The notes beneath the pieces were generated by a model. The model saw nothing but the letters and a program-made list of their open reading frames with translations, was not told the DNA's origin and did no database searches. DNA of 64,000 nucleotides from assembly GCA_020847535.1 (NCBI GenBank), contig JADLBU010000031.1, forward strand, positions 1 to 64,000, in the 5' to 3' direction. A program made the translations under genes and the position numbers. How positions within the stretch are numbered: position 1 is the stretch's first letter; every line of letters begins with the position of its first letter. Below are positions 47,135 to 56,539 of the stretch, piece after piece. This DNA comes from Phycisphaerales bacterium. Lineage in GTDB: Bacteria > Planctomycetota > Phycisphaerae > Phycisphaerales > UBA1924.

Positions 47135-49123
47135 TCACGGGTTTGGGCCGGTCTTGAGCGATTCGGTGATCGAAACTTCCTGCAGCCGAACGCTCTGGCG
47201 ATCCAGGCGATCCTTGGCCTGGTGCAGCTCGTTGGCATCCGCGGCTTGCCAGTCGGCTCCCGCGGCATCCACGAGCGCCCGCAGTTCATCGATATATTTT
47301 TCCAGTGATGCCCGGTATTCGGGATCGAGCAGGTGCCCGAACTTGGTCAGGCGATCCCCGATCCACTTCAGATCAAGTCTGCTATTGACCACCAGATCCA
47401 CGATCCGGTGCCGGGTCATGTCCTCCCGGGCGTGGGTCAGCGATTCCCGCTCGATGCGATCAACCTCTTCACGGGTCAGCCCATGATTCGGGATCACCTG
47501 TACCGCGGCGCGCCGCCCCGATCGCCGCTCGATCGCCGAGACATTCAGCACGCCGTTGGAATCCACGAGAAACTCGATCCCCAACTGCGGAATCCCGGCC
47601 GGCATGGGCGGGATTCCGCGTATGTGGAACAGTCCCAGGCTTCGGCAGTCGGTCGCCATCTCCCGTTCACCCTGAAGGATGTGGATCTTGATCGAGGTCT
47701 GCCCATCGACGCTGGTCGAGAACATCTCGCTTGCCCGCGTCGGCACCGTGGAGTTGCGGACGATGATCTTGGCGACCGCCCCGCCGACGGTTTCGATTCC
47801 CAACGAGAGCGGGATGACATCAAGGAGCAGTTGGCCCGTGGTGGTCCCGGCCAGGATTGAAGCCTGTACCGCCGCTCCCAGGGCGACGACCCGGTCCGGA
47901 TCGAGCGCGGTATACGGCTCCTGCCCGAAGAGCTCCCCGACGCGCTGCCGGACAAGCGGGATCCGTGTTGAGCCGCCCACGAGCACGACCGAATCGATCT
48001 GGTGGGATCCCGGGGATTTCAGCCGTCGCTGTGCGTCGGCCAGTGCGGCTTGGCAGCTCTGCAGGGATCGCTCCACCCAGGGCTCGATCAGGGCTTCCAG
48101 CTCCGCACGCGTGACCTGACGCTCGAGCTGGGCGCCCGAATCCAGCGTCATGCGTATTTCAACCCGTTCCGAATCGCTCAGTTTGCACTTGGCACGTTCG
48201 GCCGCCGCGATCAGCCTCTGCAGTTCCGCAGGCGTGAGCGAGCCGCGGGATCGATCCCCCAGCACCAGGTCCACGAGCATCCGATCGACATCATCCCCGC
48301 CGAGGTGGGTATCCCCCGCGGTCGCCAGCACCTGGAAGAACGATGTCTCCGCCCCATCCGAGATCGCGCTGGAGAGCTTGAGTATCGAAATGTCGAAGGT
48401 TCCGCCTCCCAGGTCGTACACCGCGACCACCCGGGGCCCCTTGTTGCGATCGCTCGCCCGGTCCAATCCCAGCCCGTACGCCAGCGCTGCTGCGGTCGGC
48501 TCGTTGACGATGCGAACCACCTCCAGGCCGGCGAGTCTTCCGGCATCCCTGGTTGCCTGCCGCTGGGCATCATCGAAATACGCCGGCACGGTGATGACCG
48601 CCTTGCGGACCTCGACGCCCAGCGCTGCCGATGCCTGATCCTTCAGCACGCGCAGGATGTGGGCTGAGATCTCCTGTGGGGACACCAGTCGGTCGCCCTG
48701 GGGAGTTGGTATGACAACGCGAGCGGTGTCCTGGTCACCCTTGGCGACTCGGAACGAGAGGTACGGGATGTCCCCGGCGGCGTCGGCGAGCGAGCGTCCC
48801 AACAGCCGTTTGACGCTGCTGAACGTGCTTTGAGCAAAGTCCGCGGCACCGGCCCGTGCCTCGTGTCCAACGATGGGCTCGAGCGATCCACCCGCCGCGG
48901 GCATGAGGCGTACCACGCTGGGCAACTGCCCTCGACCCTGGGAATCCGTGAGGATCCGCGGCCCCCGTTCATCGCATACGGCGACCAGGCTGTTGGTCGT
49001 GCCCAGATCGATCCCGACGACGACCTCGCGGGCTTGCTCGGGAATCTGTGCCTTGGGGGCGGTCGTGGCGGCGGTCGTGGGGGTGGTCGTGGGGGTGGGG
49101 GTGGGGTCGGACACGCCGGACAA
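47135..49123 (-). CDS. Hsp70 family chaperone, HscA-like
   Basis: VVGIDLGTTNSLVAV; VVAVYDLGGGTFDISILKL; VVLVGGSTRIPLVRQRV; LDVIPLSLGIETVGG; neighbour of an Nfu/NifU-N domain gene. Confidence 0.92.
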   Translation of the reverse strand: MSGVSDPTPTPTTTPTTAATTAPKAQIPEQAREVVVGIDLGTTNSLVAVCDERGPRILTDSQGRGQLPSVVRLMPAAGGSLEPIVGHEARAGAADFAQSTFSSVKRLLGRSLADAAGDIPYLSFRVAKGDQDTARVVIPTPQGDRLVSPQEISAHILRVLKDQASAALGVEVRKAVITVPAYFDDAQRQATRDAGRLAGLEVVRIVNEPTAAALAYGLGLDRASDRNKGPRVVAVYDLGGGTFDISILKLSSAISDGAETSFFQVLATAGDTHLGGDDVDRMLVDLVLGDRSRGSLTPAELQRLIAAAERAKCKLSDSERVEIRMTLDSGAQLERQVTRAELEALIEPWVERSLQSCQAALADAQRRLKSPGSHQIDSVVLVGGSTRIPLVRQRVGELFGQEPYTALDPDRVVALGAAVQASILAGTTTGQLLLDVIPLSLGIETVGGAVAKIIVRNSTVPTRASEMFSTSVDGQTSIKIHILQGEREMATDCRSLGLFHIRGIPPMPAGIPQLGIEFLVDSNGVLNVSAIERRSGRRAAVQVIPNHGLTREEVDRIERESLTHAREDMTRHRIVDLVVNSRLDLKWIGDRLTKFGHLLDPEYRASLEKYIDELRALVDAAGADWQAADANELHQAKDRLDRQSVRLQEVSITESLKTGPNP
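49079..49106 (+). other. G-quadruplex-capable motif within the hscA-like 5' coding minisatellite
   Basis: GGGGG-TGGTCGT-GGGGG-T-GGGGG-T-GGGG on + strand. Confidence 0.7.
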
Positions 49124-49140
49124 TATGCCGGCCCGGCCAA

Positions 49141-49458
49141 TTACCCGGTCGGGGATGAGCCGAGCTCTTGCCGTAGGATCCGTTCCAGCCCCTGCTTAAT
49201 CGGCTTCCAGTCCTTGCCGGGCTCCCGGTTGATGGTGAGCCACAAGTCGGCGATCAGGACGTTGACGACCCCGGGGATGCCGAAGATCGCGCTGGCGAGC
49301 GGATCCTCCTTCCCCGTCTCTGCGGAGGAATAGGAGCGAGGCCCCGGTCGCCCCGGCAGCGCGGGGATGGGCTGCTCCACCACGCACTTGATCGCGTTGG
49401 GATTGGGTGTGTCCTGGTAGCGGATGCCCGGAGATTTCGCGTTGGATGACCCAGCCAT
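49141..49458 (-). CDS. Nfu/NifU N-terminal domain-containing protein
   Basis: IRYQDTPNPNAIKCVVEQPIP...DPLASAIFGIPGVVNVLIADLWLTINREPGKDW. Confidence 0.88.
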   Translation of the reverse strand: MAGSSNAKSPGIRYQDTPNPNAIKCVVEQPIPALPGRPGPRSYSSAETGKEDPLASAIFGIPGVVNVLIADLWLTINREPGKDWKPIKQGLERILRQELGSSPTG

Positions 49459-49614
49459 GACCACGCCTCGGTACGCGAAACATCGAAGATCGGCCGTCAC
49501 TTGCATGAGGCTCGGGCCGCAACGCCGAATACACTGAGAGAGTAGCCTCGCAGGGGAGTCGTTGCCCCCTCGGGGCAGCAACCCCACACGTCCCAGGGGT
49601 ATGCGGAGGATTGC

Positions 49615-50619
49615 GTGCGGCTCTGGACGCCGATTCAAGACCTGCTGGATCGCATCTCGGCCTACCCGCCGTACGTGGTGGTCGCCGAGCTGCTGCTCAT
49701 CTGGCTGGTTGTCTACGGCATCCTTCGCTTCGTCCAGGGAACCCGCGCCGCGGGCGCCCTCAAGGGCATGCTCGTCGTGCTCATCATCGCCGCCGTGGTT
49801 TCCCGCGTCCTGGGCGTCACCGAGGCCTTCCAGCGGATCTCCTACCTCTACGAGCGATTCGTCGCCCTGGTCGCCGTCGCTCTTGTGGTTATCTTCCAGC
49901 CCGAACTGCGGAGGGCCCTTGTCCGGCTGGGCGAAACCCCCTTCTTCCGCAGCACCCCCTCGGATATCGCCTACACAGTCAACGAGATTGCCGAGGCCAG
50001 CGCCTTCCTCAGCCGGGCTCGTTTCGGGGGGCTTATCGTCATCGAGCGCAGCGTGGGGCTCACCGGCCTGCTCGAAGGCGGCACGGTTCTCAATTCCGAA
50101 CTCAGCGCCCGGCTGCTGCAGACGATCTTCTTTCCGGGCTCGGCCCTTCACGACCTGGCCGTCATCGTCCGCGGACGCCGCATCCACGCCGCGGGCGTGC
50201 AACTCCCGCTCGCCGACCCCAGCGACATGCCCGATCCGCGCTTTGGATCCCGCCACCGCGCTGCCGTCGGGCTGACGAAAGAGTGCGATGCACTGGTTGT
50301 CGTGATCAGCGAGGAAACCGGCGGGATGCGCATTGCAGAACGAGGCAGGCTCTCGGCTCCCATGGATGAGGATCAACTCCGCGACGAGCTCAGAGCCCGC
50401 CTGACCCGTGCCCAGAAGGCAGCAGCCGCCGCCGCCAAGCAGGCTGCCGCTTCCGCGCCCGACCCGGCCGTCGGCAGCGATGGCCATGGTGCAACCGGCG
50501 AAGTGGATGGGCAGGATCCCAATTCCATGGCCGAGCATCACCCTGACGCCGAAGATGAGAGCCGGATTGCTCGGGATCTCCCACCCGATGAGCCTAGATC
50601 CGACAAGGAGGTTGCATAG
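49615..50619 (+). CDS. cdaA: Diadenylate cyclase (CdaA type)
   Basis: Three N-terminal TM helices; LIVIERSVGL...LHDLAVIVRGRRIHAAGVQLPL...GSRHRAAVGLTKECDALVVVISEETG; GTG start; downstream YbbR-like gene. Confidence 0.92.
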   Translation: MRLWTPIQDLLDRISAYPPYVVVAELLLIWLVVYGILRFVQGTRAAGALKGMLVVLIIAAVVSRVLGVTEAFQRISYLYERFVALVAVALVVIFQPELRRALVRLGETPFFRSTPSDIAYTVNEIAEASAFLSRARFGGLIVIERSVGLTGLLEGGTVLNSELSARLLQTIFFPGSALHDLAVIVRGRRIHAAGVQLPLADPSDMPDPRFGSRHRAAVGLTKECDALVVVISEETGGMRIAERGRLSAPMDEDQLRDELRARLTRAQKAAAAAAKQAAASAPDPAVGSDGHGATGEVDGQDPNSMAEHHPDAEDESRIARDLPPDEPRSDKEVA

Positions 50620-50622
50620 GCC

Positions 50623-51657
50623 ATGTGGGATCGCGTCAAGACATTCCTGCTGGTGACCGTCATCACGGCGATGATCTGGACGTTCGCCGAGGCCGAGAGC
50701 CTTACTAGCAGGGCCCTGCGCGTCGAGGTGGCCTTCATCACCGATACGCAGACTGGCCGGTTTATTGATGTATCCGAGGGCCAGGGCTGGACCGGCCGGG
50801 CCGAGGTCACCTTCGAGGGCTCCACGTCATCGGTCGGGGAACTCGAATCCATCCTCCGGCGCGGCGTCAGCCTTCGGGCCGGCATGGAGGGTGTGCCCTC
50901 CGAGCCCGGCGAATACCTCTGGAATCTTCACCAGGCTTTGCGCGCCGTCCCTGAGCTTGATAACACGGGCGTCACGCTTGTCAAGGTCGATCCCCCGACC
51001 CTTCGGATCGCCGTTGACACCCTTGTGAGCCGCGAACTGAAGATCTCCGCCGATGCCCCCGGCGTGGTGGTTGACGGCGTGATCGAATGCAAGCCCGCAC
51101 AGGCCAAGCTCATCTACCCGGCCACTCTGGCAAGTCACCTTGCCCCCGAAGCCGTCATTACGGCGCGAGTCGATGAGCAAGCCGTCGGAAAGCTGGTTCC
51201 CGGCAGGCTGGAGGTCGTCCCGGGAGTGCCCCTCCTGCCCCCCCTATCGCTGGCCGGCCAGCCGCGGGTCAGGATCGAGCCCGACCGCGCGGAGGTGACC
51301 CTCAAGCTCCGTTCTCGCACCGATTCCTACACGATCGCCAGCGTCCCCGTGCATCTCAAGATCGCCGCCGGGGAGTTGAGCCGCTGGAACATCGACATCC
51401 CCGACGAGGACCGGTTCGTCCGGGATGTCAAGGTCAGCGGACCCAGCGAGCTTGTGGACCGGGTCCGCCGCGGAGAAATCCGCGTCACCGCGGTCCTTCC
51501 GCTCTCCTTCGATGAGCTCGAACGCGGTGTCACCAACAAGGATGTTGTATTCGCCGAGATCCCCACGGACCTTACGTTTGATGCCGATCGCCTCAACATC
51601 CGGCTCAAGATCACCAAGCGTGAGGCGCCCGATCCCTCCCGCCCCCCATCCGAATGA
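50623..51657 (+). CDS. YbbR/CdaR-like domain protein
   Basis: Single N-terminal TM; repeats of about 80 aa; directly downstream of cdaA as in known cdaA-cdaR pairs. Confidence 0.75.
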   Translation: MWDRVKTFLLVTVITAMIWTFAEAESLTSRALRVEVAFITDTQTGRFIDVSEGQGWTGRAEVTFEGSTSSVGELESILRRGVSLRAGMEGVPSEPGEYLWNLHQALRAVPELDNTGVTLVKVDPPTLRIAVDTLVSRELKISADAPGVVVDGVIECKPAQAKLIYPATLASHLAPEAVITARVDEQAVGKLVPGRLEVVPGVPLLPPLSLAGQPRVRIEPDRAEVTLKLRSRTDSYTIASVPVHLKIAAGELSRWNIDIPDEDRFVRDVKVSGPSELVDRVRRGEIRVTAVLPLSFDELERGVTNKDVVFAEIPTDLTFDADRLNIRLKITKREAPDPSRPPSE

Positions 51658-51703
51658 ACCAGCCGCCCCACCGGCGCCCCGAACTTGCTAGCCTGAGCAC
51701 CAC

Positions 51704-53119
51704 ATGCGGCACTTTGACCTCTGTGTGATTGGTTCTGGCGCGGGCGGGCAGCGTGCGGCGATCCAGGCGGCCAAGCTCGGAAAGCGGGTCTGCGTCGTCG
51801 AACGTCGCGAGGTTGTCGGCGGCGCGGCGGTCAACACCGGCACCATCCCCTCCAAGGCCCTGCGCGAGGCGATCCTCCAGGCTTCCGGCTGCCGGGTCGC
51901 GATCCCGGGGGGCGCGGATTTGCTCCAGGTCCGCGGCCTTGACATGCCGCACCTCATGAACTCCTGCCAGGAGGTCATCAATGCCGAGATCAACCTGCTG
52001 CGAGGCCACTTCAACAGCAACGGCATACACCTCATCAACGGGCTCGGCAAGTTCAAGGATGCCACAACCATCGAGGTCGTCGGTGAGCACAGCGCCGAGA
52101 CGGTCCAGGCCGACCACACCGTGATCGCCGTCGGCACGACCCCCGCCAAGCCATCCGACGTCCCCTTCGACGCCGACAACATCATCACCTCCGATGAACT
52201 CCTTCAGCTCAAGATCCTCCCTCGTTCCATGATCGTCGTGGGGGGCGGGGTCATCGGCACCGAGTACGCCTCGATGCTCTCGGCAATCGGTGTCAAGACG
52301 ACGCTCATCGAGGGCAAGTCCCGGCTCCTGGATTTCGTGGACAGCGAGATCCTCGAGGCGTTTCAGTATCACGCCCGCCAGGGCGGCATGACGCTTCGCA
52401 TGGGAGAAAAGGTCGTCAAGATCTCCTCCATCGAAGCTCCCGCCGGCGCCCGCACCAGCGATGGCGTCATGGTCGAGGCGATGCTCGAGAGCGGCAAGAC
52501 GCTGCGTGCAGATGCGCTCCTTTACGCGATCGGGCGCCAGGGCGCCACCGAGGGCCTGGGTCTTGAGAACGCGGGCCTCGCCGCCGACAACCGCGGGCGT
52601 ATCAAGGTCAACGAGCGTTACCAGACCAGCGTTCCCAACATCTACGCCGTCGGGGATGTCATCGGTTTCCCGGCGCTTGCCAGCACCAGCATGGAGCAAG
52701 GCCGGCTTTCGGCATGCTACATGTTCGGGGAGCAGTGCGAGCGCATGGATGAACTGCTTCCCTACGGCGTCTACACGATCCCCGAGATCTCGATGGTCGG
52801 CTGGACCGAGGAGCGACTGACAGCCGAGGGCATCCCGTACGAATCCGGGCTGGCCCAGTACAAGGAGATCGCCCGTGGCCAGTTGATGGGGGATGACATC
52901 GGCATGCTCAAGATGCTGATCCATCAGGAATCGCACGCGATCCTCGGCGTGCATGCGATCGGCACCGGGGCGACCGAACTCATCCACATCGGCCAGACCG
53001 CGATCGCCTTCAAGGCGACGGCCGAGCACTTCGTCAACACCGTCTTCAACTACCCGACGCTGGCCGAGTGCTACAAGGTGGCAGCGCTCAACGGGCTCAA
53101 CAAGCTGCGCAGTGTCTGA
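51704..53119 (+). CDS. sthA: Si-specific (soluble) NAD(P)+ transhydrogenase
   Basis: FDLCVIGSGAGGQRAAIQAAKLGKRVCVVE; NTGTIPSKALREAI (no redox Cys pair); IYAVGDVIGFPALAST. Confidence 0.93.
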   Translation: MRHFDLCVIGSGAGGQRAAIQAAKLGKRVCVVERREVVGGAAVNTGTIPSKALREAILQASGCRVAIPGGADLLQVRGLDMPHLMNSCQEVINAEINLLRGHFNSNGIHLINGLGKFKDATTIEVVGEHSAETVQADHTVIAVGTTPAKPSDVPFDADNIITSDELLQLKILPRSMIVVGGGVIGTEYASMLSAIGVKTTLIEGKSRLLDFVDSEILEAFQYHARQGGMTLRMGEKVVKISSIEAPAGARTSDGVMVEAMLESGKTLRADALLYAIGRQGATEGLGLENAGLAADNRGRIKVNERYQTSVPNIYAVGDVIGFPALASTSMEQGRLSACYMFGEQCERMDELLPYGVYTIPEISMVGWTEERLTAEGIPYESGLAQYKEIARGQLMGDDIGMLKMLIHQESHAILGVHAIGTGATELIHIGQTAIAFKATAEHFVNTVFNYPTLAECYKVAALNGLNKLRSV

Positions 53120-53133
53120 GTGCAGCGCGGCGT

Positions 53134-53784
53134 TCAGAAAATCCCGTGCGCACGCAGGTGTGCCTCGATCTGGCTTGCCGTATCACCCGTGTGATCGATC
53201 TGCTCGGCGATCCACCCACACGACTTCGCGGTCGCGATGTTGTCCGGCAGGTCATCGAAGAACAGGATCTCCGCGGGCGTGCGGCCTACCGCGAGCGCAA
53301 ATGCTTCGTAGATTCTCGCATCCGGCTTGGCGTGCCCCATCAGGTGGCTTGCGAACTTGTGCCTCAGCCGGCCGGCGGTCGGGAAGTGCGATAGCCCCGA
53401 GGGGTGCGGCGATTGTCGTGCCCAGTGATGCGGGTTGGTATTGCTTAGTAGCCCCGTCTCAATGTGCGCCAGGGCATTGAGGCGATCGACGATGCTGTCC
53501 ACACCGTCATACTCGCGCACCAGCCACGCGGCATGTACCCGCTCGACCTCCTCGGCCGTGTACAGGCGCTCCATCGATTCGGCCATGCGCTGAAAGTACT
53601 CAGCCTCGGAGAGCTTGCCGACTTCAAACTCGCGCGAGAGCGGCCGGCGCTTGGCCGCCCATTCCGGCGTCGCGCTTGGGCCCCGCACCGGCAGCCCCGC
53701 CGCTGCGCAGCCCTCCGTCCACGAGCGGCAGATCCGCAGGATGACACCGCCCCAGTCAAAGCACACCATCTTGATCTGACCCAT
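53134..53784 (-). CDS. HAD family hydrolase
   Basis: MVCFDWGGVI; GLLSNTNPHHW; KPDARIYEAFA...ILFFDDLPDNIATAKSCGW. Confidence 0.88.
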   Translation of the reverse strand: MGQIKMVCFDWGGVILRICRSWTEGCAAAGLPVRGPSATPEWAAKRRPLSREFEVGKLSEAEYFQRMAESMERLYTAEEVERVHAAWLVREYDGVDSIVDRLNALAHIETGLLSNTNPHHWARQSPHPSGLSHFPTAGRLRHKFASHLMGHAKPDARIYEAFALAVGRTPAEILFFDDLPDNIATAKSCGWIAEQIDHTGDTASQIEAHLRAHGIF

Positions 53785-53892
53785 GGCCCAACAGTACACC
53801 ATCGCCGCGGCGATCATCCCGGGCCTCACCGCCTCCGCGTGACGGATCGGCCGTCCAAGCGCATCCGGTGCCCTGTCTACGGAGATTGAGAG

Positions 53893-55578
53893 ATGCCCCG
53901 ATCAGGCCCGAAACTACTCGCCCTTGTCCTGGCGATCGCCTCACCTGCGCTTGCTGAGCCCGATATCCGCTACACCATGCAGCGAGGCGTGGGTGGCCAG
54001 TCGGTTATTGTGATATCCACGTTCCCAGGCGATCCCGACGGCACCACCGAGATCGCACTCGAGAAGCAGTGGGGCGGCAACAGCACCGACGAACGCGATG
54101 TTGAGAGCATTTCCGCGACCGGAGCGGATGGCAAGCCCCTTTCGATCATCAAAGCGGAGGGCTGCTCCTGGTCGATCGCCCACGATCCCGGCGAGGGGAT
54201 CAGGCTCACTTACAACCTGCGCGAACCGGCTCGCGAACCCCTGGGTCCGGGTCACAACGACTATCGAAATCGAATCCGGCCCGATCTCTTCCAGATGAAC
54301 GGCAACCACGGCATCCTCTATCCCGGCCACCTTGCCGACGGTAAGGAGCGAGCGCACACCATCGAGTGGAGGGGCTTCGATCTCCCGGGTTTCCACGCGA
54401 TCTGCTCGTTCGGACCCAATGCGACCGAGTCCATCACCACCGATGCCGACACCTTCCGACACTCGCTCTTCATCGCAGGCAAGCTCGCCTACACCCAGCG
54501 CGAGATCAACGGCAACCAGGTGGGCCTGGTTGTCAGCGGGGATGACTGGGGCTTCAGCGCCGGCCAGCTCGCCGACCTCGCGGCCCGGATCATCAAGACC
54601 GAGCGCGACTTCTTCGACGATCACTCAGATCCCTGGTACCTGATCTCCATAACCCCCGAAGGAAAGGCCAGCGCCAGCTCCTTCTCTCTCGGCGGAACTG
54701 CGCTCACCAACTGCTTTGCCCTCTACTGCAACGCCGGCCTCTCGCTCGCCGAGGGATCTCCTCATATCCAGCAGGTCTACCATGTGCTCGCGCACGAGTA
54801 CTTCCACACCTGGAACGGCATCAAGTTCCACCTCGACGATCCCGAGGGCTCCAACTACTGGTTCTCCGAGGGATTCACCGAGTACTTCACCAGGCGCATG
54901 CTCCGCAACGCAGGCCTCTGGGATGACCAGGCCGTCTTGAGCGATATCAACCGATCGCTCGCCGAGCACGATGGCAACCCCAGGCGGAACGCGCCCAACG
55001 AAGAACTCAAGCAGCAGTTCTGGACGAATGCGGACATCTCACGCCTCCCCTATCGCCGTGGGGACCTGCTCGCGCTGGCGATCGACGAAGAGATCCGCCG
55101 CGTCAGCAGCGGTCGCCGCTCCCTCGATGATGTCTTCCGCGAGATGATCAAGGCTCACCGGGACCGTTCGACGATGCCCAACCGCGAACGCCTGCTGGCG
55201 ATCTTCGAGCAGGAGACGAGCAAATCCTTCATGGATTCCATCCGCAGCACCATCGAGACAGGCGCGGACCTGGATCTCCCGCGAACACTCACGGAGTTTG
55301 ATGTCCGTCTCACCGTCGGCAAGATGCAGGGGTTCGATCCCGGGTTCGATCAGCAGGCAAGTCATGCGAAGAAGCAGCTCGTGAGCGTCAAGCCGGGCTC
55401 GGGCGCAGCCAAGGCGGGCCTTGCCGATGGAATGCCCTTCCGCAAGGGCAGCATCGGCGGCGGGAATGGCCGGGAAGCGCCCAAGGGCCAGGTCGAGGTG
55501 CAGGTCGATGGGCAGTGGAAGACGATCGACTACGAGGCAGTCGGCCCTGTGCATGAGGTCCGTGCCTACAAGAAGTGA
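53893..55578 (+). CDS. Secreted M61-like metallopeptidase with PDZ-like C-terminus
   Basis: Signal peptide; HEYFHTWNGIKFHLDDPEGSNYWFSEGFTEYFTRR. Confidence 0.85.
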   Translation: MPRSGPKLLALVLAIASPALAEPDIRYTMQRGVGGQSVIVISTFPGDPDGTTEIALEKQWGGNSTDERDVESISATGADGKPLSIIKAEGCSWSIAHDPGEGIRLTYNLREPAREPLGPGHNDYRNRIRPDLFQMNGNHGILYPGHLADGKERAHTIEWRGFDLPGFHAICSFGPNATESITTDADTFRHSLFIAGKLAYTQREINGNQVGLVVSGDDWGFSAGQLADLAARIIKTERDFFDDHSDPWYLISITPEGKASASSFSLGGTALTNCFALYCNAGLSLAEGSPHIQQVYHVLAHEYFHTWNGIKFHLDDPEGSNYWFSEGFTEYFTRRMLRNAGLWDDQAVLSDINRSLAEHDGNPRRNAPNEELKQQFWTNADISRLPYRRGDLLALAIDEEIRRVSSGRRSLDDVFREMIKAHRDRSTMPNRERLLAIFEQETSKSFMDSIRSTIETGADLDLPRTLTEFDVRLTVGKMQGFDPGFDQQASHAKKQLVSVKPGSGAAKAGLADGMPFRKGSIGGGNGREAPKGQVEVQVDGQWKTIDYEAVGPVHEVRAYKK

Positions 55579-55581
55579 AGA

Positions 55582-56391
55582 TCAGTCCCCGATGAAGAGC
55601 TCCGACGCCTTGAAGGTTCCCCTCGGCGGCCTGGGGTTCATCCGCTCCATCGTCTTGACCAGGATCTCAGAGATCGCCCAGTTGCGGTACCACTTTCTGT
55701 CCGCCGGGATAATGTGCCACGGCGCCCACTCCGTCCCGCACTTGCCGAGCACATCCTCGTACGCGGCCATGTAATCGGCCCAGTGCCTGCGCTCGGTGAC
55801 ATCCGTCTGGTTGAACTTCCAGTTCTTCTCCGGATCCTTGATCCGGTCCAGCAGCCGCTGCTTCTGCTCATCCTTGCTGATGTGCAGGAAGCACTTGACG
55901 ATCGTCGTCCCCTCCCCGGTGAGCAGCCCTTCGAACTCGTTGATCTGCGCGTACCGGCGGCTCCACACGGTCCTGGGAACCAGCCCATGCACGCGCACCA
56001 CCAGCACATCTTCGTAGTGGGAACGGTTGAACACGCCGACCTCGCCGCGGGCGGGAGCCGCCTCGTGAATCCGCCACAGGAAATCGTGGTCCATCTCCAC
56101 TTCGGAGGGCTTCTTGAACGACGTCACCCGCAGCCCTGTCGGGTTCATCCCGGTCAGCACGTGGCGAACCACGCCGTCCTTGCCCGAGGTATCCATGCCC
56201 TGCAGCACCAGCAGGATCGCACGCTCGTTCTCTGCCCACAGCCGGTATTGCAACTCACCAAGCTTCTCACGATTGGCGGCGAGCCTTTGCTCGGCCTCGG
56301 CCCTGTCACGAACGCCCGGCGTGCGTGCGGCGTTCCTGTCTAGGAGCTTCACGCGTTTCCCCGCCGGCAGTTGAAGTTCATTGCTCGCCAT
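55582..56391 (-). CDS. Polyphosphate kinase 2 (PPK2) family protein
   Basis: LLVLQGMDTSGKDGVVRHVLTGMNPTGLRVTSFKKPSEVEMDHDFLWRIHEAAPARGEVGVFNRSHYEDVLVVRVHGL (Walker A/B, lid). Confidence 0.96.
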   Translation of the reverse strand: MASNELQLPAGKRVKLLDRNAARTPGVRDRAEAEQRLAANREKLGELQYRLWAENERAILLVLQGMDTSGKDGVVRHVLTGMNPTGLRVTSFKKPSEVEMDHDFLWRIHEAAPARGEVGVFNRSHYEDVLVVRVHGLVPRTVWSRRYAQINEFEGLLTGEGTTIVKCFLHISKDEQKQRLLDRIKDPEKNWKFNQTDVTERRHWADYMAAYEDVLGKCGTEWAPWHIIPADRKWYRNWAISEILVKTMERMNPRPPRGTFKASELFIGD

Positions 56392-56539
56392 GCCCACACG
56401 ATACCACGCGGGGATGTCAGTGGAGCGGCGGTGCGATGCGAGCATGCTCACGGGAGCAACGGGATGCACGGCAACCGTCAGGCCGGCATACGTTCGGAAC
56501 TCCTGACCAAGAGGCCGGGCTCCCCTTTGCGGCTACCGT

